Below, piece after piece: positions 1 to 5,319 of a stretch of DNA of 6,145 bases; position 1 is the first letter of the stretch; each line of letters opens with the position of its first letter. The position numbers and the translations under genes were made by a program. Source of the DNA: an uncultured Bdellovibrio sp. Its GTDB lineage: Bacteria > Bdellovibrionota > Bdellovibrionia > Bdellovibrionales > Bdellovibrionaceae. The DNA is taken from positions 1-6,145 of the forward strand of contig CAMLRE010000140.1 of assembly GCA_946482355.1 (NCBI GenBank), read 5' to 3'. Under the pieces are notes generated by a model, which had not been told where the DNA came from, searched no databases, and saw nothing but the letters and a program-made list of their open reading frames with translations.

Positions 1-544
1 TTTCTTCTATTTCATTGAGAAAAGGTTCGTTTAGCCAGTCATTATCTAAAACCACAGGTTTTGTTTTATCATTAAAAAAATCAACCATTTTCCAATGAAT
101 TTCCTTATGGTTTTTATTGAGTGATGAATAGCTGTAACTAGATACAGTGTTGCAAACTCCTGCTCTAATAGGGTTACGAAAGATGTATTTAACTGTATTC
201 CAATAGTAGTTTTCTTCGTGAATTAATGACCATTTGTACGGGCCGCCAAAAAAATGATTGATCCGCGAGGACTTGCGGTTAGCTTTTTTGGCAACTTCTC
301 TTTGAATATGTTCCATTACTTTATCGATATTATTTTCTGGTGTACTGATGAGTAAGTGGTAGTGGTTAGACATCAAAACAAACGCGTGAAAATTGCAACT
401 AAAGAGAGCTTCAGCCTGAGCCATAGCCTTCATAAAAATTTCCCATAGAGCATCCTGCTCAACATAAAAGAAATCCTTATTATTGGATCTTCCGGTAATG
501 TGGTAGGGAGATTGAGAGGTGCGAATTAATAATTTTCGTGCCAT
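1..544 (-). CDS. IS200-like Y1 (HUH) transposase, REP-associated (RAYT) type, 3' end outside window
   Basis: The minus strand is open from ATG at 544 to the window edge, giving 181 complete codons with the C-terminus missing. The protein starts MARKLLIRTSQSPYHITGRS, a typical opening of this family. Residues 52-66 hold the HUH metal-binding motif in the form SNHYHLL (His61, Tyr62, His63). A conserved tail motif, VKYIFRNPIRAG, lies at about 118-129, and its Tyr120 is the best candidate for the catalytic nucleophile. Enzymes of this family cut and rejoin single-stranded DNA; the RAYT branch is usually single-copy, domesticated, and acts on short palindromic REP repeats rather than moving as an insertion sequence. 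No good Shine-Dalgarno sequence precedes the ATG, suggesting weak expression. No insertion-sequence ends are visible, although the downstream side lies outside the window. Family assignment is firm; RAYT versus a true IS200 element is less certain. Confidence 0.88.
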   Translation of the reverse strand, partial: MARKLLIRTSQSPYHITGRSNNKDFFYVEQDALWEIFMKAMAQAEALFSCNFHAFVLMSNHYHLLISTPENNIDKVMEHIQREVAKKANRKSSRINHFFGGPYKWSLIHEENYYWNTVKYIFRNPIRAGVCNTVSSYSYSSLNKNHKEIHWKMVDFFNDKTKPVVLDNDWLNEPFLNEIEE

Positions 545-596
545 ATTCGAACGTATTTTGCACGATTAGATCCAGTTAATTATTCAGAAAAAGAGT

Positions 597-633
597 AAAA
601 AAAATCCGGTAAGCGAATGCACTTACCGGATTT
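597..633 (-). terminator. Intrinsic terminator of the minus-strand outer-membrane protein gene
   Basis: Bases 602-613 (AAATCCGGTAAG) pair perfectly with 622-633 (CTTACCGGATTT), a 12-bp stem with an 8-base loop. Read on the minus strand, the stem runs straight into eight T residues (604-597), the classic Rho-independent layout. It lies 45 bases past the stop codon of the gene at 679-1368 and before the transposase start. On the plus strand the following bases are only weakly T-rich, so it acts mainly for the minus strand. Confidence 0.88.
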
Positions 634-678
634 CAAATTTTGACAAGCTGCTTTCCAAAAAGTAACGGCCTACCGATT

Positions 679-1368
679 TTAGAAGTAAGTTGAGATGCCG
701 ATTACGGCGTTAACACCTGTTGTTGTTACGCTGTTGCCACCGGCGCTAGCTTTATCCCATGCGAAAACAAGACCGCCACGGATACAGTGGTCGTCACTAA
801 TACCGTACCATTTTACAAATGGTCCGACAGTTAATCCCACTAGCGTGGTTTTTACTTCTTGCGTAACCACAGTCTGAGTTCTTTGGCCAAAAGTGAATTC
901 AGCATCACCAGAGAAAATTAAATCCGTGCCGATAATATTTGGTTGAAAGTTATAAGTTCCAAAGCCGCCTAAGCCCCACGCTACCGTAGGTTTATCGCCG
1001 CCGTATTTAGAATAATCAAGAGAAGCTAAAGGTCCGTACTCATATTGTTTTTTATTCCAGCCAAATTTTAAAGTCGCATCGATATCAAGCTGTGATTGCG
1101 CGCCTGCTGTATCAGCTTTGGTATTTGATAAAGCAAAATCTAAACCCACTAAGTAATTACGTGAACCTTTTCCTGCAGCCACAGGATCAAGTGAAACTTC
1201 GCCATCAACTTTTCCTACGGCGTAGCTTTCGCCAACTTTTAATTTTTCGCCGGTTTGTACTTCGACAATCGCGCGATTTCCTTTTACCTGAATAACGTTA
1301 AGTTGTTGGGCTTCAACGAAAGAAGCACATAGAAACATAATTGTTGTGATTACTGAAATATTTTTCAC
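679..1368 (-). CDS. Secreted, probably outer-membrane beta-barrel protein of unknown function (229 aa)
   Basis: The gene starts with GTG at 1368, six bases after a strong AGGAG, and ends with TAA at 681-679. The first 20 residues form a signal peptide (Lys2, hydrophobic core ITTIMFLCASF, signal peptidase I site V-E-A before QQ); no lipobox is visible. Residues 21-52 form a small segment with the pattern NVIQVKGNRAIVEVQTGEKL followed by G-E-S-Y, which looks like a short beta domain before the barrel. The remainder (about 65-229) alternates short amphipathic strands with Gly/Asn/Asp turns and ends in STYF, with the terminal aromatic residue expected of a barrel recognised by the Bam machinery. 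It is transcribed divergently from the kdsC-led operon and has its own terminator, so it is a single-gene unit. I do not recognise a specific function; it may be a small porin-like or structural barrel. Confidence 0.8.
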   Translation of the reverse strand: MKNISVITTIMFLCASFVEAQQLNVIQVKGNRAIVEVQTGEKLKVGESYAVGKVDGEVSLDPVAAGKGSRNYLVGLDFALSNTKADTAGAQSQLDIDATLKFGWNKKQYEYGPLASLDYSKYGGDKPTVAWGLGGFGTYNFQPNIIGTDLIFSGDAEFTFGQRTQTVVTQEVKTTLVGLTVGPFVKWYGISDDHCIRGGLVFAWDKASAGGNSVTTTGVNAVIGISTYF

Positions 1369-1374
1369 GACATT

Positions 1375-1379
1375 CTCCT
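1375..1379 (-). promoter_or_regulatory. Ribosome binding site that selects the GTG start at 1368
   Basis: On the minus strand AGGAG is followed by a six-base spacer and then GTG. An ATG lies between them but only one base from AGGAG and reads ATG-TCG-TGA, so it cannot encode the protein. The GTG is therefore the start. Confidence 0.75.
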
Positions 1380-1416
1380 GATTTTTTGATTGTGCAAGAT
1401 GGGCGATTTATTGGGA

Positions 1417-1446
1417 ATTAAAAAAACAACCGCAGACAATCGTCTA
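1417..1446 (-). promoter_or_regulatory. Candidate promoter for the minus-strand outer-membrane protein gene
   Basis: On the minus strand, TAGACG (1446-1441; 4/6 match to TTGACA) and TTTAAT (1422-1417; 5/6 match to TATAAT) are 18 bases apart. This would put the transcript start near 1410, giving a leader of about 40 bases before the GTG. The match is ordinary for an AT-rich region, so it is only a candidate. Confidence 0.25.
1434..1445. promoter_or_regulatory. 12-bp near-palindrome, possible operator
   Basis: AGACAATCGTCT is a four-base inverted repeat (AGAC/GTCT) around AATC, in the divergent intergenic region. It covers most of the candidate -35 element of the minus-strand gene and lies 11 bases upstream of the candidate -35 of the plus-strand operon, where a shared regulator could bind. 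There is no further support, and a repeat this short can occur by chance. Confidence 0.15.
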
Positions 1447-1456
1447 GTAAACGCAC

Positions 1457-1485
1457 TTATCACTCAATAAACATTGTTACATAAG
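1457..1485 (+). promoter_or_regulatory. Candidate promoter for the kdsC-led operon
   Basis: TTATCA (1457-1462; 4/6 match to TTGACA) and CATAAG (1480-1485; 4/6 match to TATAAT) are separated by exactly 17 bases. A transcript would start near 1492, with a leader of roughly 70 bases that contains the hairpins at 1505-1551. The element matches are weak; the spacing and position are the main support. Confidence 0.25.
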
Positions 1486-1504
1486 GCTAGTTCACAGGAC
1501 TAAG

Positions 1505-1551
1505 GTCGCCTCACTCGAATGGCGGCAGTTGCCCGTGACGCTTTTATTTTT
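1505..1551 (+). promoter_or_regulatory. Structured leader with two competing hairpins and a T-rich run, possible attenuator
   Basis: Stem A pairs GTCGCC (1505-1510) with GGCGGC (1521-1526), with one G-U pair and a 10-base loop. Stem B pairs GCGGCA (1522-1527) with TGACGC (1536-1541), with one G-A mismatch and an 8-base loop, and is followed immediately by TTTTATTTTT (1542-1551). Bases 1522-1526 are used by both stems, so only one can form at a time. Stem B with its T run looks like a modest intrinsic terminator and stem A would act as its anti-terminator. I do not recognise a known riboswitch class. It may instead terminate a small upstream RNA, or be chance. Confidence 0.3.
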
Positions 1552-1563
1552 AACAATTAAAGA

Positions 1564-2109
1564 GTGGGAATAGATGTACAAAAATTAAAGAATATTAAGA
1601 TGTTAGTTTTAGACGTTGACGGGATTTTGACCGACTGCCGTTTATGGATGGATTCTAACGGGCAATGGAAAAGAATTTATTCCGTTCGTGATGGTGTAGG
1701 CATTAAGGCCTTGCTGGAAAACGGTTACAAGGTAGCTATCATTACGGGTGCTACGGCTGAAGACGTTCGTTCTCGCGCTAAGATGTTAGGAATTTCATAC
1801 TTTTACGAAGGTGCTTTAAACAAAACACCGCCGTTTGAAGATCTGCAAAAACAATCAGGTATTTTACCCTCTGAGATGGCTTACATGGGAGACGATTACT
1901 TCGATGTTCCTTTATTGAAAGCTGTTGGTTTTGCAGCCACTGTTCCAGATGCAATGGAAGAAGCGCAAGAGGCCTCTCAATACATTACTAAGCGCCCAGC
2001 TGGTAATGGGGCTGTTCGTGAAGTAGCGGATTTTATTTTAAATTACGGTTTTTATTCAAAAGAAAGTCGTGTTGATTTTACAAAAAGTCGTGCTGGAGGC
2101 ACGCAATAA
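1564..2109 (+). CDS. kdsC: KdsC-type HAD phosphatase (3-deoxy-D-manno-octulosonate 8-phosphate phosphatase)
   Basis: This 181-residue protein has the size and motifs of the KdsC/YrbI branch of the HAD superfamily, which hydrolyses Kdo-8-phosphate to Kdo in the cytoplasm for the lipopolysaccharide inner core. Motif I is DVDGILTD (Asp17 nucleophile, Asp19 acid/base), motif II is IITG with Thr61, Lys87 follows in GALNK, and motif IV is GDDYFD (Asp110, Asp111, Asp114). The C-terminal signature GNGAVREV at 147-154 is characteristic of KdsC tails. Residue 63 is Ala in ITGA, where many KdsC proteins have Arg. GTG at 1564 is the first possible start, because TAA at 1558-1560 closes the frame. It has no clear Shine-Dalgarno sequence but leaves a normal 16 residues before motif I. 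The gene heads a tight operon of envelope genes. A related 9-phosphate sugar acid (KDN or sialic acid type) is an alternative substrate. Confidence 0.85.
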   Translation: MGIDVQKLKNIKMLVLDVDGILTDCRLWMDSNGQWKRIYSVRDGVGIKALLENGYKVAIITGATAEDVRSRAKMLGISYFYEGALNKTPPFEDLQKQSGILPSEMAYMGDDYFDVPLLKAVGFAATVPDAMEEAQEASQYITKRPAGNGAVREVADFILNYGFYSKESRVDFTKSRAGGTQ

Positions 2110-2114
2110 ACAGT

Positions 2115-2129
2115 CATGCAGAAAGCATG
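2115..2129 (+). repeat. Small inverted repeat just before the ribosome binding site of the next gene
   Basis: CATGC (2115-2119) and GCATG (2125-2129) form a perfect 5-bp hairpin with loop AGAAA, in the 30-base gap after kdsC. It ends one base before the GGAG at 2131. It has no T tail, so it is not a terminator; it could modulate translation or message stability between the two genes. Confidence 0.35.
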
Positions 2130-2130
2130 C

Positions 2131-2134
2131 GGAG
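2131..2134 (+). promoter_or_regulatory. Ribosome binding site that selects ATG 2140
   Basis: GGAG lies five bases before ATG 2140. The in-frame ATG at 2116 has no such site and would add eight polar residues before an otherwise perfect signal peptide, so 2140 is preferred. Confidence 0.75.
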
Positions 2135-2139
2135 TAACA

Positions 2140-2880
2140 ATGAAGCAAATAGTAAACATGATGTTTGTTCTATTATTCACAAACCTTGCAATGGCCGCTG
2201 ATCCGGTAGAAGTACCCATGGATGAGTTGGCGCAAGAATCGGTTTATCCGGTATTTGATCACCCACAAAGTGTGAAAAACCGTAACGTAGCTACAAAAGG
2301 CCGCTTAGATGTGGGCCTTTTCGGTGGTTACGCGTTAACTGAACCAATTTATGACACAGCTAAATTTGGTATCGATGCGAATTACCATTTTTCTGAATTA
2401 CATTCATTAGGTGTGATGTTCAGTCAAAACAGCACAGGTTTATCAAAAGATGGCCAAGGTTTAAAAGACAATAACGGTCTTGATTTTAACCGTGCGCCAA
2501 AACCAAAAAACACGACAATGTTAGATTATAACTGGAAGCCGTATTACGGAAAGTTATCATTATCTAAATTAGCGGTTATTAACACGACAATCTACGCTTC
2601 AGCTGCAGCCGGTATGGTGGCTTATGAACATAAATCTTTTCCAGCGATTGCTTTAGGTATCGGTGAAAGATTTTATTTCAACAAATCATTATCGTTAAAA
2701 GCTGACTTACGTTTATTTGTGCATCAAGCGCCGATCCCATTTTACAAAGCTAAAGGTGGCACAGGTATGACAGATGGTTCAAACGGCACAACGCCCACAA
2801 CAGCTCCGGCGTTTGACCAATTCGAAGAACGTATTACTTACACGACAAATTTAGAAGTCGGTTTAAATTATTTATTCTAG
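2140..2880 (+). CDS. Outer-membrane beta-barrel protein, GltA/GltB-like (246 aa)
   Basis: Starting at ATG 2140, residues 1-19 are a signal peptide with site A-M-A before ADP. A short acidic periplasmic stretch (about 20-50, including PVFDHP and VKNRNV) leads into a barrel that begins at KGRLDVGLFGGYALTEPIYD. This is the usual entry pattern of an outer-membrane barrel family common in Myxococcota and Bdellovibrionota (probably the model named OMP_myx_plus, TIGR04565; not searched). A WKPYYGKLS motif lies at 132-140, strand IALGIGERFYF follows, and the protein ends NYLF with the expected aromatic terminus. A Gly/Thr/Pro-rich loop (TGMTDGSNGTTPTTAP) near the end is probably surface-exposed. The next gene encodes a diverged paralogue with the same layout. 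Tandem barrels followed by TPR genes resemble the Myxococcus gliding genes gltA and gltB, outer-membrane parts of the Agl-Glt machine. The barrel call is strong; orthology to a particular Glt protein is inference. Confidence 0.8.
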   Translation: MKQIVNMMFVLLFTNLAMAADPVEVPMDELAQESVYPVFDHPQSVKNRNVATKGRLDVGLFGGYALTEPIYDTAKFGIDANYHFSELHSLGVMFSQNSTGLSKDGQGLKDNNGLDFNRAPKPKNTTMLDYNWKPYYGKLSLSKLAVINTTIYASAAAGMVAYEHKSFPAIALGIGERFYFNKSLSLKADLRLFVHQAPIPFYKAKGGTGMTDGSNGTTPTTAPAFDQFEERITYTTNLEVGLNYLF

Positions 2881-2887
2881 AGGTGAT
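2881..2887 (+). promoter_or_regulatory. Strong ribosome binding site for the second barrel gene (GTG 2891)
   Basis: AGGTGAT begins directly after the TAG stop of the preceding gene (2878-2880) and lies three bases before GTG 2891. It supports the GTG start and suggests that translation is coupled to the upstream gene. Confidence 0.7.
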
Positions 2888-2890
2888 CAA

Positions 2891-3718
2891 GTGAAATTAA
2901 ATTCTTACTTACATTTAATTTTAGTAGCATTGTTGGCAGCACCTCTGGCGCAGGCACAACAATCTTTAGATGACGAAGATATCGTAAGTGTTGAAGGTAT
3001 GTATTCAACACCTCCGGCTAAAGAAACTAAGCAGGAAAACGAAGCTTTACCATCACAGTTAAAACAAACTAACCAACAGCAACAGACTGAAGTTAAAGAT
3101 TTAAAAGATCTTAATCGTTTAGCTCCGTTTAGCGAAGTTTCGGTTATTCAAAAGAAGTTTATGCCAAAAACTCAGCGTTTTCAGTTGTTCGCAGCCGGTA
3201 CGGTGATGACAAATACACCATGGTACAACAACATCGGTGCAAAGCTTAATCTTTCGTATAACTTCACTGAATCTTTTGGTTTAGAGATCAACTCAATGTT
3301 TTTAACAAACTCTGAGCGCGAATCGACAAAAGAAATCAAAGAAGCTCATAACTTACTTGCTGAACAGTTCATTTACACAAAAAGCTATGTTGGTCTTGAT
3401 TTAGTTTGGAGTCCAATCTACGGAAAAATTTCATCGCTAGATGATACAATTGTTCCTTTTGATATGTATTTTTCTTTAGGTGGCGGTACATCTTCAACAA
3501 ACTCACAAGAAGGCAGCAACGCCACGATTCATGTGGGCTTAGGACAAATCTTTGCGATTTCAAAATCAATGGCATTTCGTTGGGATTACAGCTTTAACAC
3601 TTTCTCGGCAACTCCAGTTGCAACGGCGACTTCAGGCAGCCCAGAAAAAAGCAATTACAATGACTTAGTCTTATCTGCAGGTGTCAGTTTCTTCTTTCCG
3701 GAGGCTTCATACAGATGA
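2891..3718 (+). CDS. Outer-membrane beta-barrel protein with charged/Gln-rich N-terminal linker, GltA/GltB-like (275 aa)
   Basis: The signal peptide covers residues 1-22 (core LHLILVALLAAPL, site A-Q-A before QQ). Residues 23-80 form an acidic then Gln/Lys/Glu-rich linker, including QTNQQQQTEVKDLKDLN, probably extended or weakly coiled in the periplasm. The barrel follows from about 85: FSEVSVIQKKF, then KTQRFQLFAAG, a family-typical entry. The segment WSPIYGKIS (173-181) matches WKPYYGKLS of the preceding protein. GLGQIFAISKSM and the final LVLSAGVSFFF strand also align with it, so the two genes look like an ancient tandem duplication. The protein continues six residues (PEASYR) past the last strand. 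The stop overlaps the next start by four bases (ATGA), indicating translational coupling to the TPR gene. In Myxococcus, GltA and GltB interact with GltC in the outer-membrane part of the gliding complex; an equivalent role here is inference. Confidence 0.8.
   Translation: MKLNSYLHLILVALLAAPLAQAQQSLDDEDIVSVEGMYSTPPAKETKQENEALPSQLKQTNQQQQTEVKDLKDLNRLAPFSEVSVIQKKFMPKTQRFQLFAAGTVMTNTPWYNNIGAKLNLSYNFTESFGLEINSMFLTNSERESTKEIKEAHNLLAEQFIYTKSYVGLDLVWSPIYGKISSLDDTIVPFDMYFSLGGGTSSTNSQEGSNATIHVGLGQIFAISKSMAFRWDYSFNTFSATPVATATSGSPEKSNYNDLVLSAGVSFFFPEASYR
3700..3704 (+). promoter_or_regulatory. Ribosome binding site for the TPR gene, inside the upstream coding region
   Basis: GGAGG lies ten bases before ATG 3715, within the last codons of the upstream barrel gene. 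The spacing is slightly long, but the ATGA overlap suggests that ribosomes finishing the barrel gene reinitiate here. Confidence 0.6.
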
Positions 3719-5316
3719 TTACTTTAAAAACAACCTCATTAGTTCTAGCGTTAGCGATGGCTTTTACGACAGTAAATGTAGCTGAAGCCCAAACTAAGAA
3801 AAAAGCGATTCCGAAATCTTTTCAGCGTAAACCAGCGCCAAAAGTTTATTCGGATTCAAAAAATAACAATGCCCGTAATCAGATCCAATCGGCAATTACC
3901 CAATTTAAAAACGGTAATTACCAATCGGCAGCTAACACATTATACGCGTTAACAAAACGTAGCGATTTATTAGCTGAACGCCCGCAATTACGTTTGTATT
4001 TAGGCGAAGCCTTAATGGAAATGAACTTAAATCAAACGGCGGCATTTCAATTCGTTGATTTAATTAAATCAGGTGATGGTCGTTTTACCCGCCAAGCGAT
4101 TGAAAAATTATTAATTGTAACTGACAGATTAGGTGATGAAACACTTTTAAACTACGCGATTCAAAGAATTGACGTATCAAGTGTTCCAAATCAGCACCGT
4201 GAAATGCTTTATTACCGTTTAGGTGAAATTAAATCAGCTAACGGTGATTTCGCAGCCGCCGCGCAATCATTTGCAAAAGTAGGCCCACAAAGCCGTTATT
4301 ACTTTAATGCTCTCTATGAATTAGGTTTAGCGCAAGCTGAAGCTAAACAACCAGAACTAGCGATCGGTACATTCAAAAAACTTTTAAATGTTCGTGATAA
4401 CGCTAAAGTGACAGACACAAATAAAGTGGCTGCCATGATGGGTATTGCACGTTCAATGTATCAGAAAAAAGATTTTGAAGGCGCGATTGATATGTACTCA
4501 AAAATCCCTCGTGACCATGTGATGTGGCATGATGCGATGTTTGAAAAAAGCTGGGCGATGTTACGCGCAGCCAGATTCCGTTCGGCACTTTCAAACTTCC
4601 AGTCGCTTCACTCAAGCTACTATGAAGATTTCTTTATTCCAGAATCATTACTTTTAAGATCGATTGTTTATTTATACATCTGTAAATATGACGAGATCGA
4701 AAAAGTATTAAGCCTATATGAAAAACAGTACGGCCCGGTTCAATCAAGCATCGAAAATTTCTTAAGATCGAACCCAGCTTCAGTAAGTTATTACTCAGAA
4801 GTTGAAAAAGCTTACATCATGAGAAAAGAAGAAGACGTTGTTAAAAAAACGACACTTCCTTTAAAAGTAGTGAACAAAATTTCTCAAGAGGGTAACGTTC
4901 GCCGTTCTTTAGCTTACATTAAAAAAGTGGTTGAAGAGAGAAGAATGATCGAAGAAAACCCGGCACTTCGCAGTTCGGCTGTGGGCCAATACGCTCTTAA
5001 AATCTTAAATAACCGTATCAAGGGTGCCAAAGATTTAACGGGTGATATGGTTAAAGCTCACTTAGAAAACATGAACACTGAGCTTAAAGATTTACAAGAA
5101 CAAGCAAGCTTAATCAGATACGAAATGATTAACGGTAAAAAAGAAACAATCAAAAAACGTATTGCCGGTAAAGATTTAACTGATCTTCAGGTTGACGATA
5201 AACAAGATCGTTCTTTCTACGTACAAAATGGTTACGAATATTATCCGTTTCAAGGTGAATACTGGTTAGATGAAGTTGGTAACTATCACTATCTTGGAAA
5301 GCAAAGCTGCGAGTAA
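3715..5316 (+). CDS. Secreted TPR protein with conserved aromatic C-terminus, GltC-like (533 aa)
   Basis: Residues 1-25 are a signal peptide (site A-E-A before QT), with no lipobox, followed by a basic, Pro/Lys-rich linker to about 50. Helical TPR-type repeats then run to about 340; clear units lie near 56-85, 89-120, 164-192, 198-226, 237-266 and 272-302, with typical phrases such as LYELGLAQ and MGIARSMYQKKDFEGAIDMY. Residues 350-480 are mostly charged helix, probably including a coiled coil (about 447-475). The protein ends in a separate aromatic motif, YYPFQGEYWLDEVGNYHYL (509-527), with Cys532 next to last. I recall similar tails in large periplasmic TPR proteins of Myxococcota and Bdellovibrionota. 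It overlaps the preceding barrel gene by four bases and is three bases from the next TPR gene. Position and layout match GltC, the TPR partner of GltA and GltB in gliding; a general envelope scaffold is the alternative. Confidence 0.78.
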   Translation: MITLKTTSLVLALAMAFTTVNVAEAQTKKKAIPKSFQRKPAPKVYSDSKNNNARNQIQSAITQFKNGNYQSAANTLYALTKRSDLLAERPQLRLYLGEALMEMNLNQTAAFQFVDLIKSGDGRFTRQAIEKLLIVTDRLGDETLLNYAIQRIDVSSVPNQHREMLYYRLGEIKSANGDFAAAAQSFAKVGPQSRYYFNALYELGLAQAEAKQPELAIGTFKKLLNVRDNAKVTDTNKVAAMMGIARSMYQKKDFEGAIDMYSKIPRDHVMWHDAMFEKSWAMLRAARFRSALSNFQSLHSSYYEDFFIPESLLLRSIVYLYICKYDEIEKVLSLYEKQYGPVQSSIENFLRSNPASVSYYSEVEKAYIMRKEEDVVKKTTLPLKVVNKISQEGNVRRSLAYIKKVVEERRMIEENPALRSSAVGQYALKILNNRIKGAKDLTGDMVKAHLENMNTELKDLQEQASLIRYEMINGKKETIKKRIAGKDLTDLQVDDKQDRSFYVQNGYEYYPFQGEYWLDEVGNYHYLGKQSCE

Positions 5317-5319
5317 TTT

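Noticed and set aside
695..877. Plus-strand open frame of 60 codons
   Set aside because: It lies antisense inside the secreted barrel gene, has no ribosome binding site and gives an unstructured composition; it is a shadow of the real gene.
1092..1295. Plus-strand open frame of 67 codons
   Set aside because: It is antisense to the N-terminal half of the barrel gene, with no start signal and no family resemblance.
679..1368. Lipoprotein signal around Cys14 of the small barrel protein
   Set aside because: The residues before the Cys (M-F-L) do not form a lipobox, and the V-E-A signal peptidase I site fits better.
1365..1373. ATG-TCG-TGA two-codon frame overlapping the GTG start on the minus strand
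   Set aside because: The ATG is only one base from AGGAG, too close for initiation; the overlap is probably coincidental, although a regulatory start-stop cannot be excluded.
1491..1551. Known riboswitch (cyclic di-GMP GEMM type or other common class) in the kdsC leader
   Set aside because: The conserved core bases of the GEMM class are absent and no other class consensus was recognised; only the generic hairpin/T-run layout remains.
2116..2139. Upstream in-frame ATG for the first barrel gene
   Set aside because: It lacks a ribosome binding site and sits inside a small hairpin; ATG 2140 has GGAG at the right distance and starts a canonical signal peptide.
3369..3575. Minus-strand open frame of 68 codons
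   Set aside because: It is embedded antisense in the second barrel gene, with no ribosome binding site or promoter.
4403..4615. Minus-strand open frame of 70 codons
   Set aside because: It is antisense within the 533-residue TPR gene and has low-complexity, implausible protein sequence.
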